Below are positions 43,057 to 51,349 of a DNA stretch of 53,950 nucleotides, one piece after another. Under the pieces are notes generated by a model that was not told the origin of the DNA, did no database searches, and was given only the letters and a program-made list of their open reading frames with translations. Origin of the DNA: Dethiobacter sp. (GTDB taxonomy: Bacteria > Bacillota > Dethiobacteria > Dethiobacterales > Dethiobacteraceae); NCBI GenBank assembly GCA_018335875.1, contig JAGXRN010000026.1, forward strand, positions 1 to 53,950, written 5' to 3'. Made by a program: the position numbers and the translations under genes. Position 1 is the stretch's first letter; the number at the start of each line of letters is the position of its first letter.

Positions 43057-43536
43057 ATGTTTACTGTGTTTCTCTATTCGCTGGCTGTGTCAGGACTGTT
43101 GTTCTCTTTCATTAAAGACAGAAAAAAGACTAAAAAGGCTCTAATGGTGGCGAAAAAAGCTTTTTTAAATATCTTCCCCGAGTTATCGGCCATTCTTATT
43201 CTCATCGGTATTGTGCTGGCACTGCTTTCACCGCAGATAATAACTAAAATTATAGGCGGACAGAGCGGTTTTGTCGGCATGCTGCTGACATCGGTGGTAG
43301 GCTCGGTAACTCTGATTCCGGGGTTTATAGCCTTCCCCCTGGCCAAATCGCTGCTTGACTCCGGCGCAGGGGTCTCTCAGCTTGTGGTTTTTATTTCCAC
43401 ACTGATGATGGTTGGATTTGTCACTGCGCCGCTTGAAATCCGTTTCTTCGGTAAGCGGCAGACTCTGATCCGCAACAGCATGGCATATGTCTATTCCTTT
43501 ATCGTGGCTCTGATTGTAGGGGGAATAATAAGATGA
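43057..43536 (+). CDS. Permease half, DUF318/ArsP type, first
   Basis: 159 residues with about four helices. KKAFLNIFPELSAILILIGI followed by GSVTLIPGFIAFPLAKSLLD and APLEIRFFGKR is typical of one half of DUF318 (ArsP_1) permeases. In most bacteria these are single proteins of about 300 residues containing two such repeats. Here the gene ends with ATGA overlapping the second half-gene, so the two products probably form a heterodimer. Substrates in the superfamily include organoarsenicals, but none can be assigned here. Confidence 0.8.
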   Translation: MFTVFLYSLAVSGLLFSFIKDRKKTKKALMVAKKAFLNIFPELSAILILIGIVLALLSPQIITKIIGGQSGFVGMLLTSVVGSVTLIPGFIAFPLAKSLLDSGAGVSQLVVFISTLMMVGFVTAPLEIRFFGKRQTLIRNSMAYVYSFIVALIVGGIIR

Positions 43537-44096
43537 AAGAATTAAAAAGATACCGGTTGTCACTAATACTGCTGGCAGTGGCTCTCTTGATCTGGATGTG
43601 GCAGCCTCCGCTGGGGCAGGATATCAGTGTGCGCACTGCAAACATTTTCAGGGAGATGCTTGGCGTCCTGCCTCCGATATTTATCCTGCTGGGACTGCTT
43701 GAAGCATGGGTGCCAAGAGAAATGATTATAAAAAATCTGGGGGAAACATCCGGCGCCCGCGGCATTGCGCTTAGCATTTTTCTCGGCGCAGCAGCAGCCG
43801 GCCCGCTCTATGTGGCATTCCCGGTAGCTGTGACCATGCTCAAAAAGGGCGCCCGCTTTGGCAATATTGTCATCTTTCTTTTTTCCTGGTCTACTCTTAA
43901 GCTGCCGCTTCTTCTTTTTGAAACATCCGCACTGGGCTGGCAGTTTGCCACTGCCCGCGCAGCGGTTAATATTCCCGGCATTATTCTGATGGGATTATTA
44001 GTCGAGCGTCTAATCCCGGCTGAAGAAAAAGAAGCGCTTCGGCAGCGTCACATCCAGGAAGAAATATCAGGGCAGGCAGTGCCTGCAATGAGATAA
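43533..44096 (+). CDS. Permease half, DUF318/ArsP type, second
   Basis: 187 residues with about five helices, starting in the ATGA overlap with the first half-gene. LGVLPPIFILLGLLEAWVPR and GIALSIFLGAAAAGPLYVAF, followed by PVAVTMLKKGARFGNIVIFL, match the DUF318 core; the PLY(V/A)AFP motif is conserved. It has a short charged C-terminal tail (EEKEALRQRHIQEEISG). With the first half it should rebuild one transporter. It is third in the padR operon. Confidence 0.8.
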   Translation: MKELKRYRLSLILLAVALLIWMWQPPLGQDISVRTANIFREMLGVLPPIFILLGLLEAWVPREMIIKNLGETSGARGIALSIFLGAAAAGPLYVAFPVAVTMLKKGARFGNIVIFLFSWSTLKLPLLLFETSALGWQFATARAAVNIPGIILMGLLVERLIPAEEKEALRQRHIQEEISGQAVPAMR

Positions 44097-44157
44097 TTTC
44101 GCTGCAGCCTTACAATTCCCTGCATAACAGAAATGCTCTCTTTTTTCTTCACTGACA

Positions 44158-44186
44158 TTGACAGAAGCCTGTTGCTGCGCTATCAT
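44158..44186 (+). promoter_or_regulatory. SigmaA promoter of the YchF-like gene
   Basis: TTGACA (44158-44163), a 17-bp spacer and TATCAT (44181-44186), 28 bp before the start codon. Confidence 0.75.
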
Positions 44187-44213
44187 GGTGTCTTGACAGG
44201 ATGGTGAGGTATC

Positions 44214-45263
44214 ATGAAGATAGGTATAATCGGACCGGCCATGGCCGGCAAAACTACGCTTTTCTCTTTGCTCACAGGCGGCACAGCAGGTGGTAAAGGC
44301 ACTGTGCCCCAGGCGTCTGCCAGGGTGCCTGACCAGCGCATAGATTTATTGTCAGAAATATTTAAACCGCGCAAAATAACGTTCGCTACCGTAGAATTCG
44401 CCGACTTTCCCGCCCTCGGCAGCGGTTGTGAGATAGCAGGCGAAACAGCAAACCGACTCAAGGCCTGTGATGCGCTGACAATTGTTGTCCGAGCTCACGG
44501 TGATCCTACTGTTCCCTGGCCTGACGAGCCGTTGACTCCAGACACTTCCTTTACTAACTTTTTAAACGAGATGGTCCTAAGCGACCTTTGTCAGGTTGAA
44601 GCACTTCTTGCCAGGAACAAAGATAAACGCCGTTCCCAGGAAGAGACGCATCTTCTTGAGGCCTGCCAGTCTCTGCTGGAGGAAACCAAACCGATATCAT
44701 CGTTGGGGTGGCTGCCTGAGCAGGAACAGATTCTGCACAATTATGCCCTTCTCTCTTCACGGCCTGTTTTGGTGGCAGTTAATCTGGATGAAGAGCAGCT
44801 ATTAAACAAGGACTTTGAGGGCCGCAGCGCCCTTGTGGACGCCTGTGCGGCAGCTGGATATCCACTCATCGAGTTTAGCGGGCGGCTGGAGACAGAGATT
44901 TGCCGGATGGACAAAAAAGAGCAGTCCGCGTTCCTGGCGGAATACGGACTTGAGGAGTCGGGCATAACCAGATTGGTCACAGCGGCCTACAAACTGCTTG
45001 GGCTGTGTTCATTTTTCACTGTGGGGGAAGATGAAGTCCGTGCCTGGACTGTCCAGGCAGGCATCACAGCAAAGAAAGCAGCTGGAAAAATACACTCCGA
45101 CCTGGAAAGAGGATTCATACGTGCCGAAGTCATCGCTTATGATGAATTTATGGCACTGGGGGGTTCTCTGAAAACGGCCCGCGACCAGGGGAAGCTTAGA
45201 ATTGAAGGCAAGGACTACCCTGTCCGTGACGGGGACATCTTAAATATCCGCTTTAACGTTTAA
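44214..45263 (+). CDS. YchF/OBG-type GTPase paralogue
   Basis: 349 residues. The P-loop is GIIGPAMAGKTTLFSLLTGG and the G4-like element VLVAVNLDEEQLL has N-x-x-E, as in YchF, which prefers ATP over GTP. The usual coiled insert is seen around residues 130-190. The C-terminal TGS/DUF933 domain contains SFFTVGEDEVRAWTVQAGIT, KIHSDLERGFIRAEVI and YPVRDGDILNIRFNV. The P-loop context (PAMAGKT rather than PNVGKS) and lower similarity elsewhere show it is a divergent paralogue, not the standard ychF. It is monocistronic with its own promoter and terminator. YchF proteins act at the ribosome or in stress response. Confidence 0.8.
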   Translation: MKIGIIGPAMAGKTTLFSLLTGGTAGGKGTVPQASARVPDQRIDLLSEIFKPRKITFATVEFADFPALGSGCEIAGETANRLKACDALTIVVRAHGDPTVPWPDEPLTPDTSFTNFLNEMVLSDLCQVEALLARNKDKRRSQEETHLLEACQSLLEETKPISSLGWLPEQEQILHNYALLSSRPVLVAVNLDEEQLLNKDFEGRSALVDACAAAGYPLIEFSGRLETEICRMDKKEQSAFLAEYGLEESGITRLVTAAYKLLGLCSFFTVGEDEVRAWTVQAGITAKKAAGKIHSDLERGFIRAEVIAYDEFMALGGSLKTARDQGKLRIEGKDYPVRDGDILNIRFNV

Positions 45264-45286
45264 ACCCGGCAAATGCCGGGTTTTTT
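45263..45286 (+). terminator. Intrinsic terminator
   Basis: AACCCGGC/GCCGGGTT hairpin with loop AAAT and six T residues. Confidence 0.9.
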
Positions 45287-45322
45287 GCTGCATAGGAAAT
45301 TATATTAAATTTCCTATGCAGC
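45287..45322. repeat. Perfect 15-bp inverted repeat
   Basis: GCTGCATAGGAAATT (45287-45301) and AATTTCCTATGCAGC (45308-45322) are separated by ATATTA. It lies between the convergent YchF-like and tad operons. No U-tract follows on either strand next to the stem, so it is not a canonical terminator, but it could still stop or protect transcripts. Confidence 0.85.
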
Positions 45323-45351
45323 GGTTGTTAAGGGGGACGTCTTTTTTATTG

Positions 45352-45900
45352 TTAGAACAGCGATGGCCCAAAGCCGGGCAGGTTTAACTCCATTGAACCA
45401 AGAATATAGATAATGATTACACCCGCAGAAAGTGCTGCGCCATAAGGTATGGCTTTTTTTTGTGCCTCGCTTTCGTCCAGGCTGCGCAGGTATGCCGCTT
45501 GGTGGGTAAATAAGAAAAAGATGAATCCGGTAAAAAAGTTCCATAACCTACGCAAAATTCCCCTCCCCCTGATCATTGCAGCTACGGCAAACACGCCTCC
45601 TACCAGTGCTGACACCAGTAAAACCTCAACTACCTGGCCATGGCCTAAAAAGGCGCCTATCATACCCAGCATTTTTACGTCTCCCGCTCCCAGCCCGCCG
45701 GCAATAAACGGGAGAACCAGGAGAAATATACCTGTCAAAAGTCCTGTCAATGAAATTACTGCTCCCTCCAAAAGGCCCAACCTTACCATGTTTTGGAGAA
45801 AAGCTGCTGCTATCCCGCACACAATGACATTGTTGTAAATTTTTCTGTCCGCCAGGTCGGTGTAAAGACAGACAGCCACAAAGGGAAGTAAAAGCGCCAT
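45352..45900 (-). CDS. tadV: Prepilin peptidase, TadV/CpaA type
   Basis: 183 residues from the ATG at 45900, which overlaps the stop of the DUF192 gene (TAATG). A longer in-frame extension to 46068 only shadows the DUF192 gene. The two catalytic Asp residues of A24 aspartic peptidases are in FVAVCLYTDLADRKIYN and in AGGLGAGDVKMLGMIGAFLG. Six helices are predicted. The enzyme removes the leader of the Flp pilin and the TadE/TadG pseudopilins. It is last in the tad operon. Confidence 0.9.
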   Translation of the reverse strand: MALLLPFVAVCLYTDLADRKIYNNVIVCGIAAAFLQNMVRLGLLEGAVISLTGLLTGIFLLVLPFIAGGLGAGDVKMLGMIGAFLGHGQVVEVLLVSALVGGVFAVAAMIRGRGILRRLWNFFTGFIFFLFTHQAAYLRSLDESEAQKKAIPYGAALSAGVIIIYILGSMELNLPGFGPSLF

Positions 45901-46268
45901 TAACTTGATACAGCTCCTTTCCTCTTCACAAGCGTAAGTGCGTCCCCGGTTTTGGTTTGGCTTCGCACCAATGTCCCCACAGGGAGTTCCACTGCGGCAT
46001 ACGCGCCTTTGACCATAGGCGATAACTTCCCCGGGGTCATCATGACGAAGCAGTGCAGAACATTCCACTTTTTATCCACAAACACCACATCTATGGGGTA
46101 GTTCATAAACATGGTATGTACAACATTACAGGGGCTAATAACCAAAGCACCGTACTCCCGGGGGAATGTGCTGCTGAACATCAGTCCGCGCAATCGCTTA
46201 AGAAAAGTATCCGCAAACCCCACTTTATCTGCCAGCACAGTGTCCGTTTGTACATTTAATAGGGACAT
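45900..46268 (-). CDS. DUF192 protein in the tad operon
   Basis: 122 residues from the ATG at 46268, one base after the tadC stop; an upstream ATG at 46289 is inside tadC. TFLKRLRGLMFSSTFPREYG, VHTMFMNYPIDVVFVDKKWN and the C-terminal VELPVGTL match DUF192. Its stop overlaps the tadV start. DUF192 proteins are often exported, but this one has no signal peptide. Their function is unknown. The tight spacing shows it belongs to the tad transcript. Confidence 0.85.
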   Translation of the reverse strand: MSLLNVQTDTVLADKVGFADTFLKRLRGLMFSSTFPREYGALVISPCNVVHTMFMNYPIDVVFVDKKWNVLHCFVMMTPGKLSPMVKGAYAAVELPVGTLVRSQTKTGDALTLVKRKGAVSS

Positions 46269-46269
46269 G

Positions 46270-47193
46270 TCAGAATCCCAGCTGTTCAATCAGTTGAATT
46301 AAGGCCGGCCCCAACAGGATGATAAAGATACAAGGAAAGATAAACAAAACAAGGGGTATCAGCATTTTGACCGGCGCTTTCATAGCTGCTTCCTCAACTC
46401 TTTGCCTGCGTTTGCGCCGCATTTGCTCCGATTGATTGCGCAGTGTTTTGGCTATACTAAGGCCGAGTTGGTCCGATTGGACCATGGCATTGACAAATGA
46501 ATTTATATCTTCAACAGCAGAGCGCGCCGCAAAGTCCCGTAAAGCCTCGCGCCTTGACTTGCCCATTTTGATTTCCTGCAAAATACGCTTAAATTCGAAT
46601 GCCACAATACCGCTGTCTTTTTCCACCACTTTTGCCATCGCTCCATCAAAGCCTAGCCCGGCTTCAACGCTTACAGTGAGTAAATCAAGAATGTCGGGGA
46701 ATGTTTTCTCCAATTCTTTGCGTTTTTTGGTTATTATGCTGGAAAGATATAAATCAGGGATTTTCCAGCCTATTATAAAGGCAGCAGCCAGTATCAGCAC
46801 CAGGCGGGCCATGCCTCCGATACCGTTCACATTCAGTGAGTACAAAAGGGCAGGGATGCCGGTGGCAAGCAACGCTTTGATCCCAAGAATTTCCTTTGCT
46901 GACAGGCGTCCGGGATTGCCGGCCTGTAGAACTTTTGGCTCAAGTGTTTTGAGCATGCCGGTGGGGAGTGCCTTTCCTATAATGCCGGTTATTTTGCTTA
47001 AAAGTGGAAGAATCAGCCTCTCTATCAGCGGCCTGCGAAGTTCTTTCTCCCTGGTGTCCACTATTTCATTCGAGGATATAACCTGGCCCAATCGCCCGCG
47101 AATGTCTACTTTTGCTGTCTGATTTCTCGATAGAAATGCCTGCGAAAAGATATAGACTGACATAAAAACTGTTACCGGTATTAAAGCTTCCAA
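46270..47193 (-). CDS. tadC: Tad pilus inner-membrane platform protein TadC
   Basis: About 307 residues from a TTG at 47193 after GGGGTGATAAAC; a TTG at 47217 overlapping tadB would add eight residues. The type II secretion F domain is seen in TFPDILDLLTVSVEAGLGFD and GKSRREALRDFAARSAVEDI, with three to four helices. The helix pair after MKAPVKMLIPLVLFIFPCIF ends the protein. TadC and TadB form the membrane platform on which the ATPase acts. It overlaps or abuts tadB upstream. Confidence 0.88.
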   Translation of the reverse strand: MEALIPVTVFMSVYIFSQAFLSRNQTAKVDIRGRLGQVISSNEIVDTREKELRRPLIERLILPLLSKITGIIGKALPTGMLKTLEPKVLQAGNPGRLSAKEILGIKALLATGIPALLYSLNVNGIGGMARLVLILAAAFIIGWKIPDLYLSSIITKKRKELEKTFPDILDLLTVSVEAGLGFDGAMAKVVEKDSGIVAFEFKRILQEIKMGKSRREALRDFAARSAVEDINSFVNAMVQSDQLGLSIAKTLRNQSEQMRRKRRQRVEEAAMKAPVKMLIPLVLFIFPCIFIILLGPALIQLIEQLGF

Positions 47194-47206
47194 GTTTATC
47201 ACCCCA

Positions 47207-48169
47207 TTAGAACTCAATATTAACTATTTTTCTGATTAAGGCTATACCCACCAGGAGAGACACCAACCCTGCTATAAGCATGATTATGCCGAGCGGGTGT
47301 GTGAAGAGCATCTTTACATGAGCCGGGTTGGTGAAAAATATAAACAGTCCCAGCACCAGAGGTAATACGCCCACAATGATTCCTGATATTCTGCCCTGGG
47401 CGGTCAGGGTTTTTATTTCTCCCTTAATTCTAAGCCTTTCTTTGATTGTAAAGGCAATATTGTCCAGGATTTCTGCCAAATTGCCACCAACCTGCCTCTG
47501 AATATTGACAGCAACTATGATGAGGTCAAAGTCGTCACTTTTTACCCGCTTGGACATGTTTTGCAGTGCCTCTTCAGTGGGTGTGCCAAGCTTCATCTCA
47601 CGTAAAGCACGGCCGAATTCCACGGATAGCGGCGGTGTGGTTTCCTTATGCAGTGAATCCAGAGTCTGCAGGAAGGAAAAGCCGGCCCGGAGTGAATTTG
47701 ACATTATGCCTACTGCATCCCCAAGTTGGTCATTGAACTTTTTTTGCCTGCGCACCTTAGCCAGTCTGAGATATAAAGTTGGAGTAATGGCGCCGGCTGC
47801 AGACAAAATTATTGCCAGGCTCATATTTTCAAGAACACCTAGTGCAATAATAGCGGGAACAACTACGGCTGCTGCCTGAATAATAATCAGTTCCTCCGGC
47901 CTAAGCAGTATATCCGTCTGCATCAGGTCCTGCTCGGCTTTGTCCAGGATCTTTTTTGGCGTAAGGGCGCGAAAAGCATTCGCTATTTTACCGCTGGGCT
48001 TTTTATAGCCTTCATCTTTTTCACCCTTTTGCATTGTGCTGCTGTCGCGCGTATAAGTCAGCATCCTCTGTGCTATTTCTTCTTTTCCTCTGCCAAAGAG
48101 ACTGGTCACGGCGCGCAGCCCTATAAAGGCGGCAAAAAATATCAGTATAGTAATTCTAACAGCATCCAT
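47207..48169 (-). CDS. tadB: Tad pilus inner-membrane platform protein TadB
   Basis: 320 residues. The T2SSF domain contains LGDAVGIMSNSLRAGFSFLQ and LGTPTEEALQNMSKRVKSDD, followed by VAVNIQRQVGGNLAEILDNI and two C-terminal helices. The N-terminal helix is ITILIFFAAFIGLRAV. It is paralogous to tadC and comes directly before it. The gap to the upstream cpaF gene is 19 bp. Confidence 0.9.
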   Translation of the reverse strand: MDAVRITILIFFAAFIGLRAVTSLFGRGKEEIAQRMLTYTRDSSTMQKGEKDEGYKKPSGKIANAFRALTPKKILDKAEQDLMQTDILLRPEELIIIQAAAVVVPAIIALGVLENMSLAIILSAAGAITPTLYLRLAKVRRQKKFNDQLGDAVGIMSNSLRAGFSFLQTLDSLHKETTPPLSVEFGRALREMKLGTPTEEALQNMSKRVKSDDFDLIIVAVNIQRQVGGNLAEILDNIAFTIKERLRIKGEIKTLTAQGRISGIIVGVLPLVLGLFIFFTNPAHVKMLFTHPLGIIMLIAGLVSLLVGIALIRKIVNIEF

Positions 48170-48188
48170 CTAAGCACCTCGTTTTTTG

Positions 48189-49565
48189 TCAGAACCTTGA
48201 GGACGCAAACATAACAGCAGGCAGCTCAATTCCAGCTTCTTCAAGCTGCTTTATAAATTTCGGGCGAATCCCGGTAGCTACGAAATCGCCAATACACTTT
48301 CCATCTTCGTCAAGCCCGGACTGCTCAAATACAAAAATGTCCTGCAGTACTATAACATCACCTTCCATACCCTGAACCTCAGTAATGTGAGTAACTTTTC
48401 TTGAGCCGTCGCGCAACCGGCTTTGCTGGACAATGACGTCTATGGCAGAGGATATCTGCTCTCTGATAGCTCGTACCGGGAGATCCATCCCCGCCATCAG
48501 CACCATTGTTTCAAGCCTCGATAGGGTGTCGCGGGGAGAGTTGGCGTGTCCTGTGGTAAGCGAGCCGTCATGTCCGGTGTTCATGGCCTGCAGCATGTCA
48601 AGGGCCTCTCCGCTTCGTACTTCTCCAACCACTATTCTTTCGGGGCGCATACGCAAAGAGTTCCTTACAAGGTCCCTGATTGTTACCGCACCTTTACCTT
48701 CAATATTGGCTGGCCGTGTCTCCAGGGACACCACATGCTCCTGTCGCAGTTGCAGCTCTGCAGCATCCTCAATGGTTACTATGCGCTCATCGTTTGGAAT
48801 AAAAGAAGACAGTACATTTAAAGTTGATGTTTTACCGGAACCTGTTCCACCGGAGACAACGATATTAAGCCGCGACTTAACTGCCGCTTCAAGAAATGCT
48901 GCCATCTCCAGATTAAAAGTGCCGAAACTAAGTAAATCATCAACTGTGAACGGTTCTTTGGAAAACTTTCTGATTGTTATGCATGGGCCGCATAAAGACA
49001 GCGGTGGAATAATAGCGTTTACCCTCGAACCATCAGGCAGGCGCGCATCTACCATCGGCATACTCTCATCGATGCGCCTGCCGATTGGCGCAACAATTTT
49101 TTCTATAATATGTAATACATGTTCATCATCACGGAATACCACATCTGTTTTAAAAAGTTTGCCGTTTCTTTCTATGTAAACCTGGTTGGGGCCGTTGACC
49201 ATAACCTCAGTAATAGTTTCATCGTTTAAAAGGGGATGAATAGGCCCAAATCCCACCGCTTCGGCAACAATTTCTCCCACAATTCTTTGCTTGTCCCCAC
49301 GCGGTATAAAGGAAACTTCCTGGTCAATGGAGTCTGAAACCAACTGCTCCAGCCTGGTTGAAAGTTCTTCCCCGCCGCCGCCTTCATCCTCTTTGTGACG
49401 TCCCAGTTCCTCGATCACTTTTTTGTGAACCTTTATTTTTAGCTGGCTGTATGGGTCTGTGCGCACAGCAGCTTCAGGTTTCCTTTCAGTTAGCACATTG
49501 CCGCCGGGCTTTTTTTCTGCCTGTTCCTGCTGCCTGACACGTTCCAAACGCTCTAACAGTGACAT
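48189..49565 (-). CDS. cpaF: Tad pilus assembly ATPase CpaF/TadA
   Basis: 458 residues. Secretion ATPase motifs: Walker A in VVSGGTGSGKTSTLNVLSS (about 240), the Asp box VTIEDAAELQL, Walker B in RIVVGEVRSGEALDMLQAMN and the His box GHDGSLTTGHANSPRD. The N-terminal domain has VNGPNQVYIERNGKLF. It powers pilus extension and possibly retraction (CpaF of Caulobacter can do both). It follows the TadZ fusion by 13 bp. Confidence 0.93.
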   Translation of the reverse strand: MSLLERLERVRQQEQAEKKPGGNVLTERKPEAAVRTDPYSQLKIKVHKKVIEELGRHKEDEGGGGEELSTRLEQLVSDSIDQEVSFIPRGDKQRIVGEIVAEAVGFGPIHPLLNDETITEVMVNGPNQVYIERNGKLFKTDVVFRDDEHVLHIIEKIVAPIGRRIDESMPMVDARLPDGSRVNAIIPPLSLCGPCITIRKFSKEPFTVDDLLSFGTFNLEMAAFLEAAVKSRLNIVVSGGTGSGKTSTLNVLSSFIPNDERIVTIEDAAELQLRQEHVVSLETRPANIEGKGAVTIRDLVRNSLRMRPERIVVGEVRSGEALDMLQAMNTGHDGSLTTGHANSPRDTLSRLETMVLMAGMDLPVRAIREQISSAIDVIVQQSRLRDGSRKVTHITEVQGMEGDVIVLQDIFVFEQSGLDEDGKCIGDFVATGIRPKFIKQLEEAGIELPAVMFASSRF

Positions 49566-49578
49566 ATTATATCACTCC

Positions 49579-51330
49579 TTACAGGCTGAAGATACGGTTA
49601 ATCAGGGGTTTGTTCTGCTTTTCCTGAGGCAGACGCTTGCCGCTGACCATCCGTTCGCTCATCCGCCGGAATGACTTTGCCAACTCGGAAGATGAATTGC
49701 TAAGTACCACCGGGACACCTTTGTTAATCGCCGAGACAGCAGTTCGCTCATCACTGGGAATTTGATGGGATACCACTATTTCCAGCCCTTTTTCCAAGTC
49801 AGCCACATCAACACCAAGGTCCTGGTCGCATCTGTTTAACACTACACGGATTTTTTCCCTGTAGTTCAATGAGTCAAGGATATTGAGGCTGCTTTTGGCA
49901 TTCTTGATTGTGGATATATCACGTGTCACAACCAGCAAAATCTGATCGCTCATATCAAGCGCCTGCAGGTTCAGGTCGTGAAACATTGGTGAAGTATCAA
50001 CAATAATATAATCGTATACCTGCTTCAGGCAGGTTATTATTTTTTCCACATGATCAGAAGTTACATATTCGGCGTGCTGCGGGAAAACAGGAGCCGGCAA
50101 AATATCAATGCCTGTAAAATGGCGCAGCATATAATTTTCCAGCACTTCAACGGAAACCGTTTCCTGTTCGCGTACAAGTTCGCTCACAGTCTTTCCATCA
50201 TTAAGGTTGAGCATCACCGCTATATCGCCAAACTGCAGATCCAGGTCTATGAGGGCAACCCTTTTCTTTCCGTTCTGTGCCAGAACCACAGCCAGGTTGG
50301 TGGCCAGTGTTGTTTTACCCACACCACCTTTGCCGCAAAATACTGTAGTTACCAAGCCGAGCGGTTTCTCATCTGCTGTACTGCCGGGCTTCTCCTGGCG
50401 CTGCACCGAAGAAGCGGCAGGGGCCTTCTCTGCAGCAGGTGGTGGAGCTAGCTTTTGTTGTTCTTTTTGCATAGAATCAGGCTGGGGCGCCGGTTTACTT
50501 ATATTTTGTTGCTGACGCTGCACTGGCGAAGTGGCAGGAGTCTCAGTAACCTGCTCCGATTCTGGCTGAACTGGGTGCTGACGCTTTTCGGTTTGCGCAA
50601 AATCATGCTGTGGTGTCAACTCGCTGTAATCAAGCTGCGGATGTGTCGACACGTCATCCATATCCTCTTCCGGCATACCCTGGTATTTACTGCCGGCATT
50701 GTGTGAGAGGGTGTGCTGTGACTCAGTCTCCCTGTAATATTTCCGCGGTTGGCTTACAGTGCCTTCAATCTTGGTCCCTTTACCTTGATTCATATGCTGG
50801 TAATCAACTTTATGCGGCAGATTGTACTGGGGCGGACGTTCATCGCCGTATACAGAAGGCAGCGAATTATAATGATGTGATTCTACGCCGCTGGATGTCT
50901 GCTCTCCATATTCAGGTGTATCTACTGTATAGCTCTGTGCCTGCCTGGCTCTCTGCTTCAACTGTTTGTAGACATTGCGGATAGAACTGGCCATTTCTTC
51001 ACTGCTCAGCGGTTTGACAAGGTAGTCACGTGCTCCTGCAAACATAGCTTTTTTCATGTATTCGGGTTCACCCTGGATTGAGATTATCACTACGGCAACA
51101 GTGGGATAGAGCCGGCAGATACGTTCTGTGGCCGAAATTCCGTCCATCTGGGGCATATTGATATCCATCAGCACTACATCAGGACCCAGTTCACTGATTC
51201 TTTTCAGTGCTTCAATTCCATCGGCCGCCTCGCCAAGGACTTCCATATCGTCTTCAAAGTAGAGCAGCCTAATGATATCCTTACGCGTCTGAGGGACGTC
51301 ATCAGCAATCAGTAATTTTATTTTTTCCAT
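49579..51330 (-). CDS. cpaE: Receiver-domain-TadZ/CpaE fusion with long Q/P-rich linker
   Basis: 584 residues from the ATG at 51330, the first with a proper spacing to GGGAGGG. Residues ~1-125 form a canonical response-regulator receiver: LLIADDVPQTRKDI, phosphorylated Asp in VVLMDINMPQMDGISA and Lys in VKPLSSEEM. Residues ~130-325 are a low-complexity linker rich in Q, P, S and T. Residues ~330-584 are a ParA/MinD-like ATPase with the deviant Walker A VFCGKGGVGKTTLATNLAVV and VALIDLDLQFGDIAVML. CpaE/TadZ places the pilus machine at the pole. In most homologues the receiver is degenerate; here all key residues are present, so control by a histidine kinase is possible. Confidence 0.88.
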   Translation of the reverse strand: MEKIKLLIADDVPQTRKDIIRLLYFEDDMEVLGEAADGIEALKRISELGPDVVLMDINMPQMDGISATERICRLYPTVAVVIISIQGEPEYMKKAMFAGARDYLVKPLSSEEMASSIRNVYKQLKQRARQAQSYTVDTPEYGEQTSSGVESHHYNSLPSVYGDERPPQYNLPHKVDYQHMNQGKGTKIEGTVSQPRKYYRETESQHTLSHNAGSKYQGMPEEDMDDVSTHPQLDYSELTPQHDFAQTEKRQHPVQPESEQVTETPATSPVQRQQQNISKPAPQPDSMQKEQQKLAPPPAAEKAPAASSVQRQEKPGSTADEKPLGLVTTVFCGKGGVGKTTLATNLAVVLAQNGKKRVALIDLDLQFGDIAVMLNLNDGKTVSELVREQETVSVEVLENYMLRHFTGIDILPAPVFPQHAEYVTSDHVEKIITCLKQVYDYIIVDTSPMFHDLNLQALDMSDQILLVVTRDISTIKNAKSSLNILDSLNYREKIRVVLNRCDQDLGVDVADLEKGLEIVVSHQIPSDERTAVSAINKGVPVVLSNSSSELAKSFRRMSERMVSGKRLPQEKQNKPLINRIFSL

Positions 51331-51349
51331 CTTCATCCCTCCCTGTTTT

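Noticed and set aside
45900..46068. N-terminal extension of the prepilin peptidase frame
   Set aside because: Overlaps the DUF192 gene in another frame, has poor composition, and the ATG at 45900 gives a normal-length TadV.
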